A stretch of 7,084 nucleotides of DNA. Origin: JAQBDA01 sp041301185 (lineage in GTDB: Bacteria; Chloroflexota; Anaerolineae; Anaerolineales; UBA4823). Shown one piece after another: positions 1 to 5,751 of the stretch. The position numbers and the translations under genes were made by a program. How positions within the stretch are numbered: position 1 is the first letter of the stretch; every line of letters begins with the position of its first letter. A model generated the notes under the pieces. It was not told where the DNA came from. It saw nothing but the letters and a program-made list of their open reading frames with translations, and ran no database searches. The stretch is from positions 1 to 7,084 of the forward strand of contig JBFYSV010000239.1 in assembly GCA_041301185.1 (NCBI GenBank), written 5' to 3'.

Positions 1-769
1 GAGCCAGCTATGGGTTATCCTCTCAGATGGAAGCCAGATTGAAGCAAGCATCGTAGGGAGCGATCTTTATGCCGATCTGGCAATTCTCAAATTTGATGGG
101 GAAGTCCCTGCAGTAGCAACCCTGGGCAACTCGGATGTGCTTACCCCCGGCGAGACTGTCATTGCAATCGGCTCACCACTGGGAGATTTCAAGAATAGCG
201 TCACCGTCGGTGTTGTCAGCGCCACCGGACGATCGATTGATACGGGGCAGGGCTACCAGATCGAGGGACTGATCCAGACCGATGCCGCCATCAACCAGGG
301 CAACTCGGGTGGTCCGTTGGTCAACCTGGCGGGAGAGGTGATTGGCATCAACACCCTGGTGGTTCGTAACAGCCAAAGCGGTACAGTAGCCGAGGGCCTG
401 GGGTTCGCATTGCCCATCAACACTGCTAAGGCAGTTGCTGAGCAAATAATCCAAAAAGGCTACTTCTCTCGTCCTTATCTTGGAATCCAGTGGCAAGCTG
501 TTAATCCGTATGTCGCTAGGCGCTATAACCTAGCGGTAGAGTGGGGTATATATCTCACCGAGGTAGTGCCCGATAGTCCAGCATATACAGCTGGTCTGGA
601 GCAAGGTGATATCATCACCCAAATTGGGGAGATAGCTATAGACGAGACACATTCTTTTATTGATGCCTTGTTTGAATACCAACCTGGAGATAAGGTTAGT
701 GTTCATTATGCCCATGGTAATCAGATATTTGAGGTAGAGGTCACTCTCGGAGAGACAAATTCAGGATAA
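1..769 (+). CDS. HtrA/DegP-family trypsin-like serine protease with PDZ domain, 5'-truncated by the window edge
   Basis: This is an envelope quality-control serine protease; the family degrades or refolds misfolded exported proteins. The reading frame is open from base 2, so the gene starts outside the window, and the internal GTG at 137 is not a start. The catalytic aspartate lies in ADLAILKF (Asp codon 74-76) and the catalytic serine in GNSGGPLV (Ser codon 305-307). The histidine and any signal peptide or membrane anchor are upstream and unseen. After the protease domain comes one PDZ domain (about 478-757) with the carboxylate-loop start YLGI and the typical segment DSPAYTAGLEQGDIITQIG. 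The protein ends at TAA 767-769. It converges on the minus-strand cluster and is probably a separate unit. The 3' half is visibly more AT-rich than the protease part. Family assignment is secure; the exact paralogue is not. Confidence 0.95.
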   Translation, partial: SQLWVILSDGSQIEASIVGSDLYADLAILKFDGEVPAVATLGNSDVLTPGETVIAIGSPLGDFKNSVTVGVVSATGRSIDTGQGYQIEGLIQTDAAINQGNSGGPLVNLAGEVIGINTLVVRNSQSGTVAEGLGFALPINTAKAVAEQIIQKGYFSRPYLGIQWQAVNPYVARRYNLAVEWGIYLTEVVPDSPAYTAGLEQGDIITQIGEIAIDETHSFIDALFEYQPGDKVSVHYAHGNQIFEVEVTLGETNSG

Positions 770-848
770 TAACCAGCATGTATCTGCCTGCTATTTGACA
801 GGGGGTAAAAGATCCTCCAACACGTCACCCAGGAGCCGTGAGTTGACT

Positions 849-1364
849 TTATAGCATAGCTTTTAGTGTCGCTCTGCGGTCTGTGAAAGCGATATCTCGC
901 TGAAGAGGTGAGCAATCCTCAAGTGCACGCTTGTGTAAAATCAAATTTACAGCAAACGCCAAACAAGTAGCATCACCGCATTGTTTGCAGTTCGTCTGAG
1001 GGAGGAGAGCATAAATATCTAGATGGTGTGGGGCTTGTTTCTTTTTAGTCGCCGGTTTCAAATTATGGCGCTGCTCCCAGGTTGCATTGATCGCATCTCG
1101 CAGGGCAGTAAGCAGTTCCAGCCCTTCATCGGTATTCCTAACCTGGGTGATATAAACACTTTCCGGATTCAAAGTTACGAAGCCAGGTTGGCGTCTAAAA
1201 GTCAGGGTATATGTTTCGGGGTTGAAGGCAATAATTCCTGGCAAGGTCGCCAGGAAAGGTATGACTTCGGTCAGAGAACGATCTGGCTGGCCGACAACAA
1301 TAATCTTAGATGGCTCTGCAAGACAGGGTAGAGTGCGTATAAGGACAATGGATTCAAGGTACAT
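849..1364 (-). CDS. Fe-S cluster-binding protein (CxxCx4C...C type), paralogue B
   Basis: This 171-residue soluble protein is of unknown specific role. The C-terminal region carries C126-x2-C129-x4-C134-x16-C151 (NCKQCGDATC and later DC), the four-cysteine pattern of the small 4Fe-4S domain (PF04060-like) also found in corrinoid/acetyl-CoA pathway proteins. The N-terminal ~100 residues align along their length with the neighbouring protein at 1587-2123, including a shared extra cysteine (TLPC here, TPPC there), a LTEVIPFL/ISEILPYL segment and NATWEQR/NRTWEKR. The ATG at 1364 is preferred because it aligns with the paralogue's start. It has no good ribosome-binding site, but it begins one base after the UAA closing the UGA-containing small gene, which suggests translational coupling. 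An alternative TTG at 1418 would add 18 residues and does have AAAGGTG upstream. This is the last gene of the cluster; stop TAA 849-851. Confidence 0.85.
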   Translation of the reverse strand: MYLESIVLIRTLPCLAEPSKIIVVGQPDRSLTEVIPFLATLPGIIAFNPETYTLTFRRQPGFVTLNPESVYITQVRNTDEGLELLTALRDAINATWEQRHNLKPATKKKQAPHHLDIYALLPQTNCKQCGDATCLAFAVNLILHKRALEDCSPLQRDIAFTDRRATLKAML

Positions 1365-1365
1365 G

Positions 1366-1575
1366 TTACTTGATTTGATTAGCAAGGACCTGGGTAATGC
1401 CCGCACCGGGCACTTCAATTATCACCTTTCAACCGCCCTCAAGCAGATCGCGCGCTTTGCCCTTGAAATGCTGCTTGAGGAACGCCAGCGCGCCTACGGC
1501 GTCGTCATCCATCAGAATACGCATAAGTTCGATGATATCCTTGTCCTCAAGAATAAGCGTCAGCGCCTTCTTCAT
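1366..1575 (-). CDS. Candidate small selenoprotein (in-frame UGA read as Sec), 69 aa
   Basis: I do not recognise a named family. The ATG at 1575 has a good Shine-Dalgarno sequence (AAAGGAG, 5 nt before the start). The first 48 residues are mainly helical and acidic (ILEDKDIIELMRIL, then GALAFLKQHFKGKARDLLEGG). A UGA lies at 1429-1431, directly after Glu-Gly-Gly. The same frame then stays open for 20 codons (starting KVIIEVPGAG, ending ANQIK) to TAA 1366-1368, one base before the next ATG. A hairpin resembling a bacterial SECIS element begins 14 nt after the UGA, with its loop about 21 nt away. UGA is not a general sense codon here: several neighbours end in UGA and tryptophan is written TGG. 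The gene sits between two paralogous Fe-S proteins, 11 nt after one and 1 nt before the other. With conventional termination it would encode 48 residues (1429-1575). Sec insertion is inference; a nonsense mutation is the main alternative. Confidence 0.65.
1396..1414 (-). promoter_or_regulatory. Putative bacterial SECIS hairpin downstream of the UGA
   Basis: On the minus-strand RNA, AGUGCCC (1414-1408) pairs with GGGCAUU (1402-1396) around the loop GGUGC (1407-1403). This gives 7 pairs, one of them G-U; an extra G1407-C1403 pair would leave the loop GUG. The apical loop starts 21-22 nt after the UGA and opens with G, matching the published general description of bacterial SECIS elements (loop roughly 16-37 nt from UGA, a G in its first two positions, upper stem of at least 4 bp). 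A short lower stem GGU (1426-1424) with ACC (1395-1393) is also possible. The folding was done by eye. Confidence 0.5.
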
Positions 1576-1586
1576 ACAGGCTCCTT
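1576..1586 (-). promoter_or_regulatory. Ribosome-binding site setting the start of the UGA-containing small gene
   Basis: The minus strand reads AAAGGAG followed by a 5-nt spacer and the ATG at 1575. It begins directly after the TGA (1589-1587) of the upstream Fe-S gene. It identifies the true start of the small gene, because the longer upstream frame in the same register is only the antisense-free overlap with the Fe-S gene. Confidence 0.75.
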
Positions 1587-2123
1587 TCAGCCAATCGCCG
1601 GGGCTTCGATGACGATCTCCTCCAGCGCGGCGAGTTTCTCGGCATTCTGCGGTCCGAGCAGTGGTGGGCAGTCTGCCAGCCTCTTCTGCGAAGCTGCAAG
1701 CTTTAGCGCAAAGTTGTAGCAGGTGGACTCGCCGCACTGCTTGCAGTTAGTCTGCGGCAACAATTTGAAGATCGCCATTGAGGTGGGCCGTTGGCGTGTG
1801 GTTGTGTCGGGAGTGATATCCGTCCGTTTTTCCCAGGTGCGGTTGACCAGATCAATCAACCCTTTTATCTCCTTTTCCGCCCCATCGCGATCCTCAACGT
1901 TGCTGGTGACGATCTCGTAAGCGTGGAAGGCGATGTTATGCCCGCCCTTCTTCCAAGTAAGGGCATTGGCTGTGGGATGGTAGATTGCGCCGCGCAAGGT
2001 AGCATTGAGGTAGGGCAAGATTTCGGAGATATCTACGGTTAACCGGGCGCGTGCTGAGTAACGCTCAGTGCCAGGATCGCAGGGCGGGGTGAAGACTTCC
2101 AGGTCATATTGTTCGATCAGCAT
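1587..2123 (-). CDS. Fe-S cluster-binding protein (CxxCx4C...C type), paralogue A
   Basis: This 178-residue soluble protein holds C127-x2-C130-x4-C135-x16-C152 (NCKQCGESTC ... DC) in its C-terminal domain, the ligand pattern of the small PF04060-like 4Fe-4S domain. The N-terminal domain, ending around NRTWEKR (about residue 100), is shared with the protein at 849-1364, and a proline-rich linker leads to the Fe-S domain. A conserved extra cysteine lies near the N-terminus (TPPC, C15). The ATG at 2123 is chosen because GGAGG lies 4 nt upstream; a GTG at 2138 would add five residues lying over that site. It is more GC-rich than paralogue B. It sits just after the ABC-like stub and 11 nt before the putative selenoprotein gene, so A, the small protein and B look like one module. 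An electron-transfer or metal-handling role is likely; the partner is unknown. Confidence 0.87.
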   Translation of the reverse strand: MLIEQYDLEVFTPPCDPGTERYSARARLTVDISEILPYLNATLRGAIYHPTANALTWKKGGHNIAFHAYEIVTSNVEDRDGAEKEIKGLIDLVNRTWEKRTDITPDTTTRQRPTSMAIFKLLPQTNCKQCGESTCYNFALKLAASQKRLADCPPLLGPQNAEKLAALEEIVIEAPAIG

Positions 2124-2134
2124 ATTACCTCCAA
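2124..2134 (-). promoter_or_regulatory. Ribosome-binding site of Fe-S paralogue A
   Basis: GGAGG followed by TAAT and the ATG at 2123, immediately after the TGA of the upstream stub (2137-2135). It decides between the ATG at 2123 and the upstream GTG at 2138. Confidence 0.75.
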
Positions 2135-2266
2135 TCACTCAATATGCCGGACAGGTGTGATCAAATCCAGGATAAACTCAATCCCATCCACGGCTCGCAG
2201 GGGATGTTGGCCTTTATCGGCTGGAGAGACCTTGGTCAAATTTTCGACCTGGATGATTTTCTTCAC
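2135..2266 (-). pseudogene. 43-codon stub resembling the N-terminus of an ABC transporter ATPase
   Basis: The GTG start at 2266 overlaps the TGA of the PIG-L gene in a 4-nt GTGA junction and has AAGGA about 9 nt upstream, so it looks translated. The product starts MKKIIQVENLTKVSPADKGQ and continues HPLRAVDGIEF, which strongly resembles the first strand of ABC ATPases (a xxVxNLTKxF... AVDGISF pattern). No Walker A follows: the sequence turns into ILDLITPVRHIE and stops at TGA 2137-2135. The simplest explanation is a remnant left by internal deletion of a former ATPase gene. Less likely, it is a genuine small protein with an ABC-like beginning. Intact signals at both ends show that the deletion kept the operon spacing. 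The resemblance is judged by eye over about 30 residues. Confidence 0.5.
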
Positions 2267-2979
2267 GACAAATAATCCTTTAAAATGGCGGGCAGGAAAT
2301 CTGTGCTTCTATCCCGGGTCACTGCGCGCACAAAATATTCCCTACCGAAGAAAAGCCAGCGGCGTTCTTCAGGGGCTATAGCCATAGGCGTAGAGCTCCA
2401 ATGAGTGGCATGGCAGCGCATGGCTGCCAGCTTCTTATCCCACACAGAGGAGATATCTACCGTGAGGGCGATTGCCTCATCCAGGACAGGGTGCACCTGG
2501 CGCATGTTGAGCTTCTCAGCCAAGGAGCGTGGAACAGCGAGTGTGTAAAGAGCCGATGTGCCATCCGAACGGCTAAAGGCCTCGGCTGCCCACTGTCCAA
2601 CGATGATGTGGTCGGGGTGACCCGAAAGGCCATCCGGACCGAAACTCAGCCACACCTCAGGCTGGAATTCGCGCACGATGGACAGGATGTGGGCGATCAT
2701 GGTCTCAGCATCGGCAAGTGGCAGGTGTCCATCTACGTAATTTAGCAAGCGCGGCGGCTGGATACCAAGTGCCTGGCTGGCACAGTTCAGTTCACGCTCT
2801 CGGACAGCGGGCAGCTCATCCGGTGTACACAAGGGTGGATCGCCGCAAGAGCCGGCTTCGCCCCGCGTGAATGTCAGTACGATTACTCGCACCCCATGCT
2901 CTGCAAGCAAAGCCAGCGTTCCACCAGGGCGAAAGGTTTCGTCATCCGGATGGGCAAATATCGCCAATAGAACAGCCAT
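2263..2979 (-). CDS. PIG-L/LmbE-family zinc-dependent N-acetylglucosamine-type deacetylase
   Basis: This 238-residue cytosolic enzyme of the PIG-L fold belongs to a family that removes acetyl from GlcNAc-linked substrates such as GlcNAc-Ins in mycothiol (MshB) or GlcNAc-malate in bacillithiol (BshB) synthesis. The signature AHPDDE lies at residues 9-14 and GPDGLSGHPDH at 114-124. By comparison with MshB, the zinc ligands would be H10, D13 and H124, with D12 the likely general base. Length and motif order are normal for the family. The start ATG at 2979 lacks a clear Shine-Dalgarno and lies 73 nt after the annotated stop of the thioredoxin gene, but only 10 nt after the UAA of that gene's read-through frame. 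Its place among thiol-redox genes makes a low-molecular-weight thiol substrate attractive, but the sequence does not settle the substrate. Confidence 0.9.
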   Translation of the reverse strand: MAVLLAIFAHPDDETFRPGGTLALLAEHGVRVIVLTFTRGEAGSCGDPPLCTPDELPAVRERELNCASQALGIQPPRLLNYVDGHLPLADAETMIAHILSIVREFQPEVWLSFGPDGLSGHPDHIIVGQWAAEAFSRSDGTSALYTLAVPRSLAEKLNMRQVHPVLDEAIALTVDISSVWDKKLAAMRCHATHWSSTPMAIAPEERRWLFFGREYFVRAVTRDRSTDFLPAILKDYLS

Positions 2980-2989
2980 TGTACAGTCT

Positions 2990-3436
2990 TTAATCTAACC
3001 TCTGATCTACCAGGGATTGAATAACCGCCTCAAATTCACGTAGATCCAGCGGTCAATTCTGCAGAATGGGGTAATCCTGTCGTGAGATGATCCGACCATA
3101 CTTATCCAACAACAGCAGAGAAGGTACCTGGTAGACCTTGTATTGGTTAGCCAGCTGGCGGTTTTGGTCAAAATCGAAGCGATGAACAACAATGCCACGC
3201 CGCTCTTCTTCTGACCAGTGGGCGATTTGAAAATCTGCGGCATAGATCATTTGCCGCATACATTCGCAGCTATCGTCGAGACTGAAAAATATTAAGGCTG
3301 GCTGACCATTAGAATCCACCGCCACCGCTTCAGCGGTGAAGTATTGAAGGAACACCTTTATCCCCAGGAGAATTAGGATAAGGCCAACCAATCCCATCCA
3401 TATCGCACGCTTTTGTTGCGGACTTAAGCTATCCAC
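2990..3436 (-). CDS. Membrane-anchored thioredoxin-like protein with CxC site; in-frame UGA at 3053-3055 before the last helix
   Basis: An N-terminal membrane anchor (about residues 10-31) is followed by a thioredoxin-fold domain placed outside the membrane. The redox site is DDSCECM (C57, C59; CxC rather than CxxC) and the cis-proline is P105 in YQVPSLLLL. A conventional reading stops at UGA 3053-3055 after 127 residues, leaving the two last strands but no C-terminal helix. The same frame continues with PLDLREFEAVIQSLVDQ, an amphipathic helix that would complete the fold, to TAA 2990-2992 (148 positions, like the 151-residue paralogue at 4101). The GTG start at 3436 overlaps ccdA by 13 nt, which fits an electron acceptor of CcdA. 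The UGA may be a nonsense mutation (for example from TGG), a sequencing error or recoding. The strictly conventional product is 3053-3436. Confidence 0.8.
3002..3049 (-). repeat. Inverted repeat / two-tier stem-loop just after the thioredoxin UGA
   Basis: A perfect 7-bp inverted repeat, GATCTAC (3004-3010) and GTAGATC (3040-3046), is extended by two pairs past one bulged base. Inside it, the minus-strand RNA can form UUGAG (3033-3029) with UUCAA (3021-3017) around a 7-nt loop GCGGUUA. The structure begins 3 nt after the UGA at 3053-3055 and its apical loop is about 24 nt away. It has no U-tract, so it is not an ordinary terminator. Its function is unknown. Confidence 0.4.
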
Positions 3437-4104
3437 AAGAAATATAACCCAACCACAACGATGATTACTCCGCTGGCTTTCTCAAAAATATTTGACCAAG
3501 GTCCTATCGCCTGCATCCCCTTAAGCGCACCGGTGAAGGTTCCCGCCAGTACCACTGGCACACCCCGCCCCAAGGCGTAAACGAACAGGAGCGTCGCCCC
3601 ATAAATCATGGCGCCTTCAACCATGACATATGTCAGAATTGCCGCCAAAACGGGTGTGGCGCACTGCGATGCCACCAGCCCGGATACCAATCCCAACAGG
3701 AGGGCGCCGGGCACGCCTTTAAGGCTAATCTTCTCCCGGACGCCACCGAACCAGGTGGGTATGCTGAAATTTATTCCACCCAACATCTGCAAGCCGATCA
3801 AAAAACAGATCCCTGCCACCAAGTAATACCACCAGCGCGTGGATGTGCCGATCAGCCCGCCAATCAAGGCTGCGCCAACCCCCAGCAGCATGAAGGTGAT
3901 TGCCAAACCTACTGCAAAGGCGAATGAGAGCACAAAGGAACGGGAACGGGAGAGAATATGCGAACCGCCCACATAGCCAACGATCAAAGGGATGGTGGCA
4001 ATATTGCACGGTCCCAAGCTGGTGATAATCCCTCCAATGAACACCAGCACGTAACCCAAGAACGAAACCGTTTTCAGGGCACTCAGGTCAATCGGCATAC
4101 TCAC
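3424..4104 (-). CDS. ccdA: CcdA-type transmembrane thiol-disulfide electron transporter
   Basis: This 226-residue polytopic protein of the CcdA/DsbD-gamma family moves reducing equivalents from cytoplasmic thioredoxin across the membrane to extracytoplasmic thioredoxin-like proteins. About six hydrophobic segments are visible. The two redox cysteines expected by the family are present: C33 in SLGPCNIATIPL in the first segment, and C148 in ASQCATPVLAAIL in the fourth. Length is normal. The start is either GTG 4104, giving a 4-nt GTGA overlap with the preceding thioredoxin gene, or ATG 4098 two codons later. Its end overlaps the next thioredoxin gene by 13 nt. Being sandwiched between two anchored thioredoxins strongly suggests that they are its electron acceptors. 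Confidence 0.92.
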   Translation of the reverse strand: MSMPIDLSALKTVSFLGYVLVFIGGIITSLGPCNIATIPLIVGYVGGSHILSRSRSFVLSFAFAVGLAITFMLLGVGAALIGGLIGTSTRWWYYLVAGICFLIGLQMLGGINFSIPTWFGGVREKISLKGVPGALLLGLVSGLVASQCATPVLAAILTYVMVEGAMIYGATLLFVYALGRGVPVVLAGTFTGALKGMQAIGPWSNIFEKASGVIIVVVGLYFLWIA

Positions 4105-4556
4105 CTGCCTGTCCCAATCGCAGCCAGCGAGTCGCGCAATTTATCCGCCTCCATCACACCGACATGCACCTGTCGCTCTCCGGACCGATTGTAAAACATC
4201 AGGGTCGGGATGTACTGAAGCCGGACCCCGTTCAACAACAGCGCATTGCGCTGGTCATACACGTCTACATCAACGAGTGTGACCGCATCCTTGTATTCGG
4301 GGTAAACCTCCGCAACAACATCCATCATGATGGTACATTGCTCACAGTCTGTTGAATGGTAAAAAGCGAGCGTAGGTTGACCGGCTTGCAAGGCATTCAC
4401 CAACTGTGTTTCAGGAAGATCGGTGCCGCTGGCAGAGGTTGTTGCTGCTTGGGGTTTATCCTTGAGCAATAGAATGACAGCTGCCAGCAGGACGACCCCA
4501 ACTATGATCAATGCTTTTGGAAAGGCGGGGTTTTTACGACCCTTCTTCTTTGGCAT
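4101..4556 (-). CDS. Membrane-anchored thioredoxin-family protein (CEQC active site)
   Basis: This 151-residue protein has a lysine-rich start and one membrane anchor (about residues 14-31), then a short linker and a thioredoxin fold. The redox site is STDCEQCTIMM (C71, C74) and the cis-proline is P117 in LQYIPTLMFYNRSGE. The positive-inside rule places the domain outside the cell membrane. The ATG at 4556 has GGAG about 6 nt upstream and overlaps the end of the VKOR-fusion gene by 23 nt; the stop TGA overlaps the ccdA start. It is most likely a reductant or relay fed by CcdA, although it could also pair with VKOR. It is homologous in layout to the CEC thioredoxin at 2990-3436, so the two may be duplicates that flank ccdA and have diverged at the active site. 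Confidence 0.92.
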   Translation of the reverse strand: MPKKKGRKNPAFPKALIIVGVVLLAAVILLLKDKPQAATTSASGTDLPETQLVNALQAGQPTLAFYHSTDCEQCTIMMDVVAEVYPEYKDAVTLVDVDVYDQRNALLLNGVRLQYIPTLMFYNRSGERQVHVGVMEADKLRDSLAAIGTGR

Positions 4557-5751
4557 GAGAGCTCCATTTTGTTTCGAGAGAGATTATCGCTGGTTTGAGG
4601 CTCACTAATAAAAGTAGGGTCATGATCACTGCCGAAGCCAGGCACCAAATACACACAGCCCGAATGACAAACGGTTCTAAATAAGTGAGATAGAGAGAAA
4701 ACAGGACGCCAAAAAACGTCATCGCAAAGATCAATAGTGGGGCGATCTGTGCAAATCGATCAGTGCGTAAGCGGGAATACAGCCAGACCGCCAGGATAGC
4801 CAGATAGCCGACGACTCCTACGACACCAATCGGTAGGACACCAAACAGGTAAGAATACGGACTGGTCTGTACAGCGTTGCAGTCACCTACCGGTCCACAA
4901 ATAGCCTCTACCGCCTGGGTTTCAACGTATGCCAGATAAACAGCTACACCCAGCCCAATCAGCGCCAATACCGGTATCACAATATCCCGCCAGGACGGTT
5001 TGGGTTCTGGCAGGGGGTTGTTGATCCTCTGTACAAATGCCACCCCGCTGTAAACCAGTGCACCAATCATACCAATCATGATAACAATAGCCAGGGTAAA
5101 ACCATTCGTCCGGGGCGGTATAGCTGGCAAGTCAATCGGTAAAGAAGAATCAACCACCTGAGCAACTGCTTCTGGAGTTGCTTTGCCATCCACATCAGTA
5201 GTAATCTCTGGATAGTCCACGCCACCGGAGGCCAGATACGACTCAATCAGTCCAGGAAGTTCTGCCGGAATCTGTTCCGATCCAGCCAGGGCATGTTCAC
5301 CAATGATCAGAAAGGGAACACCCACACGCTCTCTGGGTATTCCGTAGACTGCCGCAGTGCTCATGAGTTGATCGACATCTTCCATCGTGATGACCTCAAT
5401 CAACTTGATCTCCAGGCTATCTCCAAATCTTTCCTGAAGTGGAGGCAGAATATTGTCAATAACATAGTGGCAATTTAAACAGCCATCCATCCAAAACATC
5501 ATGAGACGGACGACAGCTGAAGGAGGTTGAGTAGGGATTGTGGTTGGTGCAAGCGTCTGAGACTCAACGATAAGTATTTCATCACAAACGTGGCAGGCTT
5601 TAGTAGTCGTCGTGGGTCGTGGCGTAGATTGCTGACCAGCCGCAGCCAGGGCAGGCCTGACCATGGCTGCGGTGACCAGCAGAACAAAGACCAAAAGGAA
5701 GATGATCCGAGGAGTATTTCCTGTAATCGGCTGATGCAATATTTCTCTCAA
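4534..5751 (-). CDS. Secreted thioredoxin domain fused to VKOR-type disulfide oxidase
   Basis: This 405-residue membrane protein couples quinone reduction to disulfide formation. In order it has: a signal sequence or anchor (about 14-38), a linker holding an extra CHVC pair (C53, C56), a thioredoxin-like domain with GCLNC (C91, C94) and cis-proline P146, a linker, then five hydrophobic segments (about 217-240 and four VKOR helices). VKOR residues are visible: loop cysteines C285 and C291 (ICGPVGDC), the half-helix region QTSPYSYLFG, and the quinone-side CIWC (C367, C370). Known bacterial fusions often carry thioredoxin after VKOR; here it comes before. No ATG is available at the 5' end: TTG 5751 or TTG 5739 are the candidates, limited by an in-frame TAG upstream. 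It is separated from acr3 by about 72 nt, so a local promoter is possible, though none is clear. Confidence 0.9.
   Translation of the reverse strand: MREILHQPITGNTPRIIFLLVFVLLVTAAMVRPALAAAGQQSTPRPTTTTKACHVCDEILIVESQTLAPTTIPTQPPSAVVRLMMFWMDGCLNCHYVIDNILPPLQERFGDSLEIKLIEVITMEDVDQLMSTAAVYGIPRERVGVPFLIIGEHALAGSEQIPAELPGLIESYLASGGVDYPEITTDVDGKATPEAVAQVVDSSLPIDLPAIPPRTNGFTLAIVIMIGMIGALVYSGVAFVQRINNPLPEPKPSWRDIVIPVLALIGLGVAVYLAYVETQAVEAICGPVGDCNAVQTSPYSYLFGVLPIGVVGVVGYLAILAVWLYSRLRTDRFAQIAPLLIFAMTFFGVLFSLYLTYLEPFVIRAVCIWCLASAVIMTLLLLVSLKPAIISLETKWSSHAKEEGS

Noticed and set aside
770..848. Bidirectional terminator between the converging HtrA and Fe-S B genes
   Set aside because: Only weak 4-bp stems (CCTG/CAGG, CACG/CGTG) and no U-tracts; I cannot support a terminator.
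1023..1331. Plus-strand open frames opposite the minus-strand genes (for example 1023-1331, 1222-1719, 2401-2745, 6334-6693)
   Set aside because: They are antisense to well-supported genes and show no recognisable domains.
1429..1737. 102-codon version of the small gene starting at 1737
   Set aside because: Its first 54 codons lie out of frame inside the Fe-S paralogue A gene and read as arginine-rich shadow sequence; the real start is ATG 1575 with AAAGGAG ahead of it.
3007..3243. 78-codon minus-strand frame overlapping the CxC thioredoxin gene
   Set aside because: It lies in another frame of a clearly recognisable thioredoxin and has no family features; it is a shadow.
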